Notes under the pieces: model-generated
The model's database searches: none
What the model was told of the DNA's origin: nothing
The model's input: only the letters and a program-made list of their open reading frames with translations
Position numbers and translations under genes: made by a program
DNA from: Pseudolabrys sp.
Lineage (GTDB): Bacteria > Pseudomonadota > Alphaproteobacteria > Rhizobiales > Xanthobacteraceae
Reading direction: 5' to 3'
DNA: 27,019 bases
NCBI GenBank assembly: GCA_026125925.1
Contig: JAHCKF010000010.1
Location: 1-27,019, forward strand
In this document: in pieces, positions 15,031 to 22,673 of the stretch
Layout of the letters: every line of letters begins with the position of its first letter
How positions within the stretch are numbered: the stretch's first letter is position 1

Positions 15031-16074
15031 TCACGCGGGGCACAGCCGGTAATGGCTGACGCCCCAGACGTCGCCATTGTCGTAACCGAACAGTCCTTCG
15101 GTCGCGAGGAAGAACAGCCGCCAGCGCCGCTGCCACAACGCAGCGTCCTTGCCGTAGACGTCTGCCAGGATGGCGCGGATGGCCTCAGCGTTGTCGTCGT
15201 AGTTCTTCAGCCACAGCCGCGCCGTGTCGCGGTAATGCGTGCCGCTCCAGCGCCAGTCCTGTTCGACGGCAAGCACATCGCCGAATTCGCGGATGAAATC
15301 GTGGCTCGGCATGATGCCGCCGGTGAAGAAGTGCTGGGCGATCCAGTCGGTCTTGTCGTTGTGATCGAAGCGATAGGGCGCGCGGCTGTGAGTAAAGACA
15401 TGCATGAAGAAGCGGCCCTCGTCGGCCAGCCATGAGCGCACGCGCATCAGCAACCGACGCCAGTTGACCATGTGCTCGAACATCTCAACCGAGACGATTC
15501 GATCGAATCGCCGCTCCGGCGAGAAGCCGTTCATATCGGCGGTGATCACCGTGAGGTTTGTCAGGCCCTGCGCCTGCGCGCGGCCTTCGATGAATTCACG
15601 CTGAGAGCGCGAATTGGACACCGCGACGATGCGCGAGGCCGGATAATGCCGCGCCATCCACAGCGACAGCGAGCCCCAGCCGCAACCGAGCTCGAGAATG
15701 GCCTGGCCGTCGGCGAGCCCGGCATGGGCGGCCGTCTCGGCCAGCGCCTGTTCCTCGGCGGCGGCGAGGTCGTCGGTCGCGGATTGAAACAGGCAGCAGG
15801 AGTACTTGCGCTGCGGGCCGAGCACGAGCTCGAAGAATGCGGCCGGCACTTCGTAATGCTGCGCATTGGCGTCTTCGACATATTCGGCAATCGGCAGCGC
15901 GGCGGTGGCGCGCGCGAAGTCGCGGTTGGCGGCGATGCCCTGGTTCGCGAGCTTGCGGTGCGTGCGGCCGCAGAGCGCGGCGATGCCGAGCCGCACCAGT
16001 GGGTCGGGAATCGGCGCCGACTCGATGAACTTCGTCGCGAGCGTAATGGCGCCCATCATCGCCTCCCTGATCAC
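15031..16074 (-). CDS. Cyclopropane-fatty-acid-synthase-like SAM methyltransferase (sigma operon copy)
   Basis: This 347-residue protein has a CFA-synthase/coclaurine-N-methyltransferase-type domain. Residues around 92-97 read YSCCLF, corresponding to the active-site cysteine region of E. coli Cfa (YSCAYW). SAM motif I is ILELGCGWGSLSLWMA. VSVEMFEHM keeps the Glu-His pair, and FFMHVFTH keeps the histidine corresponding to Cfa His266. The first 70 residues differ from Cfa and resemble the plant-type methyltransferase branch. It likely transfers a methyl group to an unsaturated fatty acyl chain of a membrane lipid, but a small-molecule acceptor is possible. It is the fifth and last gene of the rpoE operon, overlapping the DUF1295 gene by 4 bp. 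A second, more divergent copy lies at 21331-22536. Confidence 0.87.
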   Translation of the reverse strand: MIREAMMGAITLATKFIESAPIPDPLVRLGIAALCGRTHRKLANQGIAANRDFARATAALPIAEYVEDANAQHYEVPAAFFELVLGPQRKYSCCLFQSATDDLAAAEEQALAETAAHAGLADGQAILELGCGWGSLSLWMARHYPASRIVAVSNSRSQREFIEGRAQAQGLTNLTVITADMNGFSPERRFDRIVSVEMFEHMVNWRRLLMRVRSWLADEGRFFMHVFTHSRAPYRFDHNDKTDWIAQHFFTGGIMPSHDFIREFGDVLAVEQDWRWSGTHYRDTARLWLKNYDDNAEAIRAILADVYGKDAALWQRRWRLFFLATEGLFGYDNGDVWGVSHYRLCPA

Positions 16075-16874
16075 TTCTTTGGCGGCAGCGGGAAGAAGGC
16101 GCTGGTGCGCGCCTGGTAATCGCGGAAAGCCTGGCCGCGAGAGCGCAGCATGTGCGCTTCCAGCGGCGGGATGCCGGAGACATAAACCAGCAACCAGTAC
16201 ATGCAGGCCGGCGCCAGCAGCGCCAGCCAGCCCCAGCCATAGGTGCCGGTCAGATCAATGGCGAGCAGCGGATAGGCGAGCCAGCCGAACCACTCGAAGA
16301 AATAATTCGGGTGGCGCGACCATGACCACAGGGCGGCGTCGCAGACGCGGCCCTTGTTGGCGGGATCGGACCTAAACGCGCGTAGCTGACGATCGGCGGC
16401 CGCTTCGCCGATGATGGCGATGGCGATCACGGCGATGGCGGCAACGTCCTGCATGCGCAACAACGGGGCCGGGTTATGCGCGGCGAGGAACACGGCGAGC
16501 GCCAGCGGGATCGTCACCCAGGCCTGCTTCTGCAACAGCCAGAACATCTGCCGCGGCGCGTCGCTGCCCCATCCGCGCGCCATCTCGGCATAGCGCGGAT
16601 CGTCGGTGATGCCGCGGCTGCGCTGCGCGATGTGCAGGCCGAGCCGGCCCGCCCAGATGGCGATCATGACGGCGGCGATCGCCTGGCGCGATCCGATCGC
16701 GTGAAAAGGCGCGAGCGCGCTGACGGCGCCGACAGCGCCGAGGCCGAAGGTCCAGATCGTATCGACCCAGCCGGAATTGCCGGTGCGCTGCTGCACGATC
16801 CAGGCGCCGGCCATGACGACGCACAGCGCGGCGGCGATGGCGAACAGCGCGACAAGGAATTGCACGGCGCTCAT
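16071..16874 (-). CDS. DUF1295 / steroid 5-alpha-reductase-like membrane protein
   Basis: This 267-residue protein has about six or seven membrane segments. It contains the DUF1295 signature: GWVDTIWTFGLG near residue 35, and ALWSWSRHPNYFFEWFGW near residue 190, where SRHPNY is the conserved cofactor-side motif of the isoprenylcysteine methyltransferase/steroid-reductase superfamily. DUF1295 proteins are thought to be NADPH- or SAM-linked membrane enzymes, but most are uncharacterised. Here it is translationally coupled (ATGA) to the alpha/beta hydrolase before it and the fatty-acid methyltransferase after it. A reduction or modification of the same lipid substrate is therefore plausible. Control should come from the rpoE promoter far upstream. 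Confidence 0.88.
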   Translation of the reverse strand: MSAVQFLVALFAIAAALCVVMAGAWIVQQRTGNSGWVDTIWTFGLGAVGAVSALAPFHAIGSRQAIAAVMIAIWAGRLGLHIAQRSRGITDDPRYAEMARGWGSDAPRQMFWLLQKQAWVTIPLALAVFLAAHNPAPLLRMQDVAAIAVIAIAIIGEAAADRQLRAFRSDPANKGRVCDAALWSWSRHPNYFFEWFGWLAYPLLAIDLTGTYGWGWLALLAPACMYWLLVYVSGIPPLEAHMLRSRGQAFRDYQARTSAFFPLPPKK

Positions 16875-17767
16875 AACCGGCGCTTTCCGGATGGATCGCG
16901 GACAAAGCCGGTCACGTCGGCCAACACCGGCGCGAGGAACCGCAGCAGCGGCGCGAATGCGCCGATCAGGCTGAGGTGTCCGACCCGGCCATAATGCCGC
17001 TCGATGACGTGGCCGCGCCGGCTTCTGATCTGCTCCGCCAGCCGCCGGGTATTGCCGGGGCTGACCAGGTGGTCGCGGCGTGCCGCGATCAGCAGAGCCG
17101 GCGGTGCGTCATGGCCGATATAGCGGATCGGCTGCGTGTCGATGCGGTCCGAACCGCCGAAGATTTCGCGCAGCACCGGATCGACGATCGGCAGGAAGTC
17201 ATAGGGTCCGGCGAGACCGGCGAGGCCGGCAATATCGTCGCCGGGGTCGAGCCCGACGCCGCCGAGCCATCGTTTGTCGAAGGCGAGCATGGCCGCGATA
17301 TAGGCGCCGGCGGAATGTCCCATCAGGACGAGGCGGTCGCGGTCGATCTGCCAGCGCTCGGCATTGTCGTGGACGAAGCGCACCGCGGCGGCGCCGTCTT
17401 CGAGGAAATCGGGATATCGTGCCCCCGGGTAGATGCTGTAGTCCGGCACGATCGCGGCGATGCCGCTGGCCGCCAGGGAAGCGCCGACAAAGCGATAGAT
17501 ATCGCGCGAGCCACTCTGCCAGCTCCCGCCATAGAAAAAGACGACGGCCGGTACCGGCTCGTCCGGCCCGGCGGCCGGCGTGTAGACATCGAGCATGCCG
17601 CGCGGGCCGGCGCGATAGGGGATGTCGGCGTGAAGCTGCCAGCCCTGTCGCGGCTGCACCGCGTTGAGCATATCGGCGGCGGCGAATCCGCGCGCGGCCC
17701 AGCGCCGGATCGGCCCGACCTGACGCGTCATCGATCCGGACGGCGTCTCGATGGCGCGCGATCCCAC
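16871..17767 (-). CDS. Alpha/beta hydrolase (esterase/lipase, BD-FAE-like)
   Basis: This 298-residue serine hydrolase has YGGSWQSGSRDIY as its oxyanion loop (the HGG position reads YGG). The nucleophile elbow is MGHSAGAYIAA (Ser152 in GHSAG), Asp232 is in AARRDHLVSP and His264 in GRVGHLSL, so the triad is complete. It resembles carboxylesterases that cleave short or medium acyl esters. The GTG at 17767, with an AAGAGG site about 7 bp upstream, gives a start 9 bp after the chrR stop; an ATG 12 codons further in is an alternative. Position between chrR and two lipid-type enzymes suggests it acts on an acyl lipid or a product of lipid oxidation, in the cytoplasm since I see no signal peptide. 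This is inference. Confidence 0.87.
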   Translation of the reverse strand: MGSRAIETPSGSMTRQVGPIRRWAARGFAAADMLNAVQPRQGWQLHADIPYRAGPRGMLDVYTPAAGPDEPVPAVVFFYGGSWQSGSRDIYRFVGASLAASGIAAIVPDYSIYPGARYPDFLEDGAAAVRFVHDNAERWQIDRDRLVLMGHSAGAYIAAMLAFDKRWLGGVGLDPGDDIAGLAGLAGPYDFLPIVDPVLREIFGGSDRIDTQPIRYIGHDAPPALLIAARRDHLVSPGNTRRLAEQIRSRRGHVIERHYGRVGHLSLIGAFAPLLRFLAPVLADVTGFVRDPSGKRRL

Positions 17768-17776
17768 GGTATCCTC

Positions 17777-18418
17777 TTACAGGCGGACGAAGGGATTGAG
17801 CAGGGCGCCGATGAAGCCGCTCAGCTTGAGCTGGCCCTCGAGGGCGACCAGGCAGAGGCAGGCCATGTCCTGACCGACAACAGGACGATGCTCGACATTG
17901 TCGTCTGCTTCCTCGAAGTCGCCGGCGAGGAAATCGCCGCCTTCGTGGTGGTAGGAACCGGCCAAAATCGAGGTCAGTTCGGCGCCTTCGTGCGAATGCT
18001 GCGGCAAACGGATGCCCGGCGCGCCTTTCAGCAGGAAAACGCGCATCTTGCCGGTTTCCGGCACCAGTACAGGACGCATGTGCACGCCGGGCCCCACCCA
18101 CCGCCACGGACCCATGTCGTAGGGCCTCAGGCAGGCCGGCAGGTCCGGTTCGTCGAGTCGTGCTGCAACGGCCTTCGCCGCGGACGCCGGTTCGCGATCG
18201 ATGCGCGCCAGGGTGCGCGCCAGCGCCTCGGACGACATCGGCGCCGGCGAGAGGTCCTCGAGCATGACGCCGGCGACGCTTTCGGCGCCGCGCACGAAGC
18301 CGCGGCAGGCGGCGCAGCGTTCGAGGTGGCTGGCGACGACGACGCGCCGGCCAGGATCGAGCGTCCCGGCTGCGTAGGCGGCGAGCGTCTCGTCGGAAGG
18401 GTGATGCCTATTTCTCAT
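17777..18418 (-). CDS. chrR: ChrR-type zinc anti-sigma factor
   Basis: This 213-residue protein has the two-domain structure of ChrR. The N-terminal zinc anti-sigma domain carries His6, His31, Cys35 and Cys38 (HLERCAAC). The C-terminal cupin carries His141, His143 and Glu147 (HSHEGAE) and His177. These positions equal, as far as I recall, the numbered ligands of Rhodobacter sphaeroides ChrR. ChrR binds sigma-E in the cytoplasm and releases it when singlet oxygen is present, the cupin half being required for that response. All eight ligands are kept, so a functional sensor is expected. The gene overlaps the sigma-factor stop as ATGA, the usual arrangement for sigma/anti-sigma pairs. Confidence 0.95.
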   Translation of the reverse strand: MRNRHHPSDETLAAYAAGTLDPGRRVVVASHLERCAACRGFVRGAESVAGVMLEDLSPAPMSSEALARTLARIDREPASAAKAVAARLDEPDLPACLRPYDMGPWRWVGPGVHMRPVLVPETGKMRVFLLKGAPGIRLPQHSHEGAELTSILAGSYHHEGGDFLAGDFEEADDNVEHRPVVGQDMACLCLVALEGQLKLSGFIGALLNPFVRL

Positions 18419-18978
18419 GAGAGATCCCCCACGATATCGCGCAGCTTTGCCATCGCGATCCTGATGCGGGATTTCACTGTGCCCAATGGGATGCCGAGCG
18501 TTTGCGCGATCTCGGCATGCGGTTGGTCTTCGAAGAACGACAGTTCGATCACCTTGATCTGCTCGGGCGGCAGTTGCCGCAATGCTTGTCTTATGCGCTC
18601 GCCACGCTCGGCATCCGACAGCGTTTCGTCGGGCGCCGCCGTTTCGTCGATCGTATCGGGCAGGTCATCGCCCGCCGGCACGTCGCGCCATTCCTTACGG
18701 AAACGATCGGTCCGCAGATTGCGAGCGATCGTAAAAATCCAGGTCGCGGCCGTGGCGCGCGCACCATCGAAGGTTTCGGCCTTGCGCCAGACGGCCAGCA
18801 GGGCCTCCTGTGCCAACTCGTCCGCCAGCGCGGGGTCGGTGCCGGCGCGTAGGAGATAGGCTTTAATTCTCGGGGCGAAATGGTCGAACAGCGCGCTGAA
18901 GGCCGCGCGGTCCCGATGCCGGGCTACCGCAACGATGAGCCTTGAATAATCCTGCGTTCCCAACGGCTTACCGTCCAT
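18415..18978 (-). CDS. rpoE: ECF RNA polymerase sigma factor, RpoE/ECF11 type
   Basis: This 187-residue ECF sigma factor contains region 2 (FSALFDHFAPRIKAYLLRAG through ADELAQEALLAVWRKAETFD to WIFTIARNLRTDRFRK). A linker follows, then region 4 (LRQLPPEQIKVIELSFFEDQ, then HAEIAQTLGIPLGTVKSRIR). Pairing with ChrR and the TGATCC/CGTA promoters identify it as the sigma-E that drives the singlet-oxygen response in R. sphaeroides relatives. The frame stays open to 19359. I use the ATG at 18978, which gives the family length; an ATG at 19071 would add 31 residues and sits too close to its own promoter. A promoter of its own specificity lies at 19081-19106, so it is probably autoregulated. Confidence 0.94.
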   Translation of the reverse strand: MDGKPLGTQDYSRLIVAVARHRDRAAFSALFDHFAPRIKAYLLRAGTDPALADELAQEALLAVWRKAETFDGARATAATWIFTIARNLRTDRFRKEWRDVPAGDDLPDTIDETAAPDETLSDAERGERIRQALRQLPPEQIKVIELSFFEDQPHAEIAQTLGIPLGTVKSRIRIAMAKLRDIVGDLS

Positions 18979-19080
18979 TCCCGCATCCGTCGGCGCCTGA
19001 ACCGGCCGCAACGAGGGGGCCAGGGGTCGAAAGGGCCGGACCGTGGAAGAGGCAAGCCGAAGCGCGCGCATACCTCCCGT

Positions 19081-19106
19081 TACGGCCGGCCTCCGATCTT
19101 GGATCA
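19081..19106 (-). promoter_or_regulatory. Putative autoregulated sigma-E promoter of the rpoE-chrR operon
   Basis: On the minus strand TGATCC (19106-19101), a 16-bp spacer and CGTA (19084-19081) form a perfect copy of the motif shared with the two other sites in this window. It points toward rpoE, about 100 bp upstream of the chosen ATG. The two divergent -35 elements in this intergenic region are only 11 bp apart, so polymerase binding on one side may affect the other. Confidence 0.78.
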
Positions 19107-19117
19107 CACCCGGCCGG

Positions 19118-19143
19118 TGATCCAAGCCCGCCTCCGGCGCGTA
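19118..19143 (+). promoter_or_regulatory. Putative sigma-E promoter of the flavoprotein-DUF1365-methyltransferase operon
   Basis: TGATCC (19118-19123), 16 bp, CGTA (19140-19143), oriented toward the ATG at 19200. Expected transcript leader is about 50 bases and includes a purine-rich ribosome-binding site (GGGGGAGAG, 19190-19197). Spacing and both hexamer halves are identical to the sites at 14545 and 19081. Confidence 0.78.
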
Positions 19144-19199
19144 CTTCCAGAACACGCAGCCGGAGTTCCCGCAGCGGCGGAGCGAACAGGGGGAGAGAC

Positions 19200-20531
19200 A
19201 TGTCCGGCGGACCTCGATTGAAAATCGCCGTGATTGGAACCGGCATCTCCGGCATGTCGGCGGCGTGGCTGCTGCAGCAGCGCCACGACGTGACAGTTTA
19301 CGAGCGGGCGTCGCGGCTAGGCGGTCATTCCAATACGGTAGATGTCGCGGCCATTCCAATCGATACCGGCTTCATTGTCTATAACCCGGTGAACTATCCG
19401 AACCTGACCGCGCTGTTCGACCACTTCGATGTGCCAACCAAGACCTCCGACATGTCGTTCGGCGTATCGCTCGATGGCGGTGCCCTCGAATATTCCGGTA
19501 GCGACCTCGCCGGCCTGTTCGCGCAGAAGCGCAACCTGCTGCGGCCGCGGTTCCTGTCGATGCTGCGCGATCTGATGCGGTTTTACCGCGATGCACCGGC
19601 GGCGGCCGTGGCGCTGGCCGATCCGGCCATCACGCTCGGCGAATATCTGCGAAGCGGCGGCTACGGCGACGCGTTCTGCCGCGACCACCTGCTGCCAATG
19701 GCCGCGGTGATCTGGTCGGCGCCGCCGCGACAAATGCTCGACTACCCCGCCGCTGCCTTCATCCGTTTCCACGCCAATCATGGCCTCTTGCAGATCGCCG
19801 ACCGCCCGGAATGGCGCACCGTCGATGGCGGCAGCAAAGTCTATGTCGCCAAGCTTACCGCCGGCTTCGCCGATCGCATCCGGCTCGATTGCGGCGCCGT
19901 CACGGTACGGCGTACCTCCGACGGCGTCGTCGTGGGCGATGACAACGGAAACATCGACCAATTCGATCATGTCGTGCTGGCGACGCACGCCGATCAATCG
20001 CTGGCGTTGCTTGAGGATGCCGACAACGCCGAACGCGACGTCCTCGGTGCCTTCCGCTACAGCCAAAATCTCGCGGTGCTCCACACCGACGCGCGCTTCA
20101 TGCCGAGGCGGCGCGCCGCCTGGTCGAGTTGGAATTTCATCGGCGATCGCGATGCCGATGCCCGCGCCTGCGTGACCTACTGGATGAACCGGCTTCAATC
20201 CATCGCCGGCGCGCCGGACATGTTCGTCACCCTCAATCCGCCGGAGCCGCCGCATGCCGGAACGCTGCTGCATAGCGAGGTCTATGAGCATCCGATGTTC
20301 GATGCCGCGGCGATCCGTGCGCAATCGGAATTGTGGTCGCTGCAGGGGCGACACAACACCTGGTTCTGCGGCGCCTATTTCGGCGCGGGCTTCCACGAGG
20401 ACGGATTGCAGGCGGGTCTTGCGGTCGCCGAGGCGCTCGGCGGCGTGCGCCGGCCGTGGTCCGTCGCCAACGAGTCGGGGCGTATCCATTTGCCGGAGCC
20501 GAAGACGCCGGCCGTCGCGGAGATGGTCTGA
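19200..20531 (+). CDS. FAD-dependent amine-oxidase-like oxidoreductase of the sigma-E/CFA cluster
   Basis: This 443-residue flavoprotein has an N-terminal Rossmann motif IAVIGTGISGMSAAWLL (G13, G15, G18), then YERASRLGGHSNTVDV and DTGFIVYNPVNYPNL, typical of the NAD(P)-binding amine-oxidase-like proteins found next to cyclopropane-fatty-acid synthases. A C-terminal FAD segment reads NTWFCGAYFGAGFHEDGLQA. In R. sphaeroides and Rhodopseudomonas, members of the sigma-E controlled cluster of this kind take part in making methylated and furan fatty acids (from memory; the exact gene correspondence needs a homology search). I would expect a role as lipid desaturase or oxidase, not amine oxidation. 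The ATG at 19200 follows a good ribosome-binding site. The open frame upstream to 18942 includes the promoter and is not coding. Confidence 0.9.
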   Translation: MSGGPRLKIAVIGTGISGMSAAWLLQQRHDVTVYERASRLGGHSNTVDVAAIPIDTGFIVYNPVNYPNLTALFDHFDVPTKTSDMSFGVSLDGGALEYSGSDLAGLFAQKRNLLRPRFLSMLRDLMRFYRDAPAAAVALADPAITLGEYLRSGGYGDAFCRDHLLPMAAVIWSAPPRQMLDYPAAAFIRFHANHGLLQIADRPEWRTVDGGSKVYVAKLTAGFADRIRLDCGAVTVRRTSDGVVVGDDNGNIDQFDHVVLATHADQSLALLEDADNAERDVLGAFRYSQNLAVLHTDARFMPRRRAAWSSWNFIGDRDADARACVTYWMNRLQSIAGAPDMFVTLNPPEPPHAGTLLHSEVYEHPMFDAAAIRAQSELWSLQGRHNTWFCGAYFGAGFHEDGLQAGLAVAEALGGVRRPWSVANESGRIHLPEPKTPAVAEMV

Positions 20532-21334
20532 TGGCGTTGCCGCAGCCTTCGCAGTCGGTCCTTTATGTCGGTTCGGTCATGCACCGGCGGCTCGCGCCGC
20601 GCCGGCACCGCCTGCGCTATCGCGCATTCTGGATGCTGCTCGATCTCGACGAGGTGGATAAGCTGGGCGGCCGCCTATCGCTGTTCTCGCACAATCGCTT
20701 CAACCTGTTCAGTTTCCACGGCAGGGACCACGGCGACGGCCAGTCCGCGTCGCTGCATGACTATGTGGACAGGGTATTGGCCGGGCAGGGCATCGACTGC
20801 CGCGGTGGCCGTATCGCGCTGCTGTGCATGCCGCGCATCCTCGGCTATGTCTTCAATCCGCTCAGCATCTACTTCTGCCACCGCGCCGATGGCTCGCTTG
20901 CCGCGCTGCTTTACGAGGTGCGCAACACCTTCGGTCAAATGCACAGCTATCTGTTGCCGGTTCAGGGCAACGCGCCGCTGGTGCATCAGCATTGTGCCAA
21001 GGAGTTCTACGTTTCGCCGTTCCTCGACATGGACATGACCTACGACTTCCGCGTTGCGCCGCCGGGGAAACGGGTCTCGGTGGTCGTGGCCGTCGATGAC
21101 AAGCGCGGCGCCGTGCTGGTAGCCTCGCTCAGCGGCGAGCGGCGCGCGCTGAGCGATCGTTCGTTGGCGGCGATCTTCGTCAGCCTGCCGCTGATGACGT
21201 TGAAGGTCATGGCGGCGATCCATTGGGAGGCGCTGAAAATCTGGTGGAAAGGCATGCGGCTTTACCCGCGACCGCCGGCGCCGCGTCACGCCGTGACCGT
21301 CGCCTCCATCATGAGCGCCGAGAAAACGCGATGA
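20531..21334 (+). CDS. DUF1365 family protein
   Basis: This 267-residue protein is a DUF1365 member, recognisable by SVLYVGSVMHRRLAPRRHRL, RFNLFSFHGRDHGDG, MPRILGYVFNPLSIYFCH and HQHCAKEFYVSPFLDMDMTY. The family is widespread beside CFA-like methyltransferases and flavoproteins; its biochemical role is not established to my knowledge. The start codon at 20531 shares one base with the stop of the flavoprotein gene (TGATG), and the stop overlaps the methyltransferase start as ATGA. The three genes are therefore one translational unit. A hydrophobic stretch near residue 215 (AAIFVSLPLMTLKVMAAI) suggests membrane association, which would fit work on membrane lipids. The open frame upstream to 20333 is shadow. 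Confidence 0.9.
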   Translation: MALPQPSQSVLYVGSVMHRRLAPRRHRLRYRAFWMLLDLDEVDKLGGRLSLFSHNRFNLFSFHGRDHGDGQSASLHDYVDRVLAGQGIDCRGGRIALLCMPRILGYVFNPLSIYFCHRADGSLAALLYEVRNTFGQMHSYLLPVQGNAPLVHQHCAKEFYVSPFLDMDMTYDFRVAPPGKRVSVVVAVDDKRGAVLVASLSGERRALSDRSLAAIFVSLPLMTLKVMAAIHWEALKIWWKGMRLYPRPPAPRHAVTVASIMSAEKTR

Positions 21335-22536
21335 GTTCCTTCGATGCTGCCGATGACGCGATATGCGCACCGCGGCTTGCCGGGCGCCTGCTGCGTGCGC
21401 TTGTGCCGCCGCCCACCTGTGGCGCGCTCAAGATCGTCACCCCGGCTGGCGAACGCATCGAATTTCGCGGCGCGATGGCCGGTCCCGAGGCTGTCTTGGT
21501 GCTCAAGCGCTGGCGCGCGGTATGGCGGCTGGCGCGGGGCGGAGAGATTGGCTTCGCGGAGGCTTTCATCGATGGCGACTGGGCGTCGCCGGATCTGACG
21601 CGTCTGCTGGAATGGGCGTTGCGCAACGAGACCCCTGCGACAGTTTTTCGCGGCCACATCGGCGCCCGCCTGGCGCGGCGTCTCGCGCATGGCCTGCGCG
21701 CCAACACCAGGCGCGGCAGCCGCCGCAACATCGCCGCGCATTACGATCTCGGCAACGACTTCTACAAGCTCTGGCTCGATCCGAGCATGAGCTATTCGTC
21801 GGCGGTTTATGCGACGCCGGATGAAACGCTGGAGCAGGCGCAGCAGCGCAAGCTCGACCGCATCGTCGCACTGCTCGACAAGCCCGATGACACCGATGTG
21901 CTCGAAATCGGTTTCGGCTGGGGCGGCGTGCTGGAGCGGCTGATTGGCGCGCACCGATGCCGCATGACCGGCCTGACGCTATCGAGGGAGCAACTGGCTT
22001 TTTCGCAGGCGCGGCTCGACCGGCTGGGGCTGAGTGCGAATGCGGACCTGCGCTTGCAGGACTATCGCGATGTCGACGGCCGGTTCGACCGCGTCGTCTC
22101 CATCGAAATGCTGGAAGCCGTCGGCGAACGTTACTGGCCGGCATACTTCGCCAAGCTACGCGCCTGCCTGAAGCCGGGCGGCACTTGCGTGTTGCAGGTC
22201 ATCACCATCGATGAGGAACGTTTCGCCGGCTATCGCGCCAACCCGGATTTCATCCAGGCCTACGTCTTTCCCGGCGGCATGCTGCCGACCAAGACGGCGG
22301 TGCGTGAGGCGGCCATGGCGGTCGGCTTCACGCTCGGCGCGGAAGAATCGTTTGGGCCGTCTTACGGCTGGACCTTGCGTGAATGGCGCGCGCGCTTTCT
22401 GGCCAAGGCGAGGGATGTTTCAGCCCTCGGCCTCGACGACCGCTTCCAGCGCATGTGGGAATACTACCTTGCCTATTGCGAAGCAGGATTCCACGGCGGT
22501 TCGGTCGATGTCAGTCTGTTTCAGTTCAAGGGTTGA
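21331..22536 (+). CDS. Cyclopropane-fatty-acid-synthase family SAM methyltransferase, altered active site
   Basis: This 401-residue protein has the standard two-part build: an N-terminal lipid-binding region (FAEAFIDGDWASPDLTRLLE) and a SAM-methyltransferase domain with NIAAHYDLGNDFYKLWLDPS and VLEIGFGWGG (190-199). Compared with E. coli Cfa as I remember it, the active-site cysteine (YSC) is Ser (YSS, 155-157) and His266 is replaced by Gln (VLQVITIDEE). Glu239 (EMLEAVG) and Tyr317 (SYGWTLREW) are kept. Loss of the bicarbonate-pocket residues suggests methylation without ring closure, as expected for the enzyme that starts methylated/furan fatty acid synthesis. It ends the sigma-E-driven plus-strand operon. 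The other copy (15031-16074) has the opposite pattern. Confidence 0.88.
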   Translation: MSSFDAADDAICAPRLAGRLLRALVPPPTCGALKIVTPAGERIEFRGAMAGPEAVLVLKRWRAVWRLARGGEIGFAEAFIDGDWASPDLTRLLEWALRNETPATVFRGHIGARLARRLAHGLRANTRRGSRRNIAAHYDLGNDFYKLWLDPSMSYSSAVYATPDETLEQAQQRKLDRIVALLDKPDDTDVLEIGFGWGGVLERLIGAHRCRMTGLTLSREQLAFSQARLDRLGLSANADLRLQDYRDVDGRFDRVVSIEMLEAVGERYWPAYFAKLRACLKPGGTCVLQVITIDEERFAGYRANPDFIQAYVFPGGMLPTKTAVREAAMAVGFTLGAEESFGPSYGWTLREWRARFLAKARDVSALGLDDRFQRMWEYYLAYCEAGFHGGSVDVSLFQFKG

Positions 22537-22673
22537 GCAACGAATGACAGGCGGATAGGCGATGCTGGTGCGGTTGCCTCGACCCAGAAGAATGGCATCG
22601 TTCGACCCGAATAAGCTCGAGACGGCAGAAGCTATGGCGGTCGCGGATCCGGAAGTTGGACCGGCTGCCGGAT

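Noticed and set aside
16976..18859. A 627-codon plus-strand open frame across the hydrolase, chrR and rpoE genes.
   Set aside because: The minus-strand genes have full catalytic and zinc-ligand sets and overlapping starts; the plus-strand translation matches nothing I know.
19048..19071. ATG at 19071 preceded by GGGAGG as an alternative start of the sigma factor.
   Set aside because: The GGGAGG is only 1-2 bp from the ATG and lies at or before the expected transcription start of the sigma-E promoter; the added 31 residues look unlike an ECF N-terminus.
22537..22673. Terminator or small gene between the methyltransferase and the GlcG-like gene.
   Set aside because: I found no stable stem with a T-run and no frame with a ribosome-binding site.
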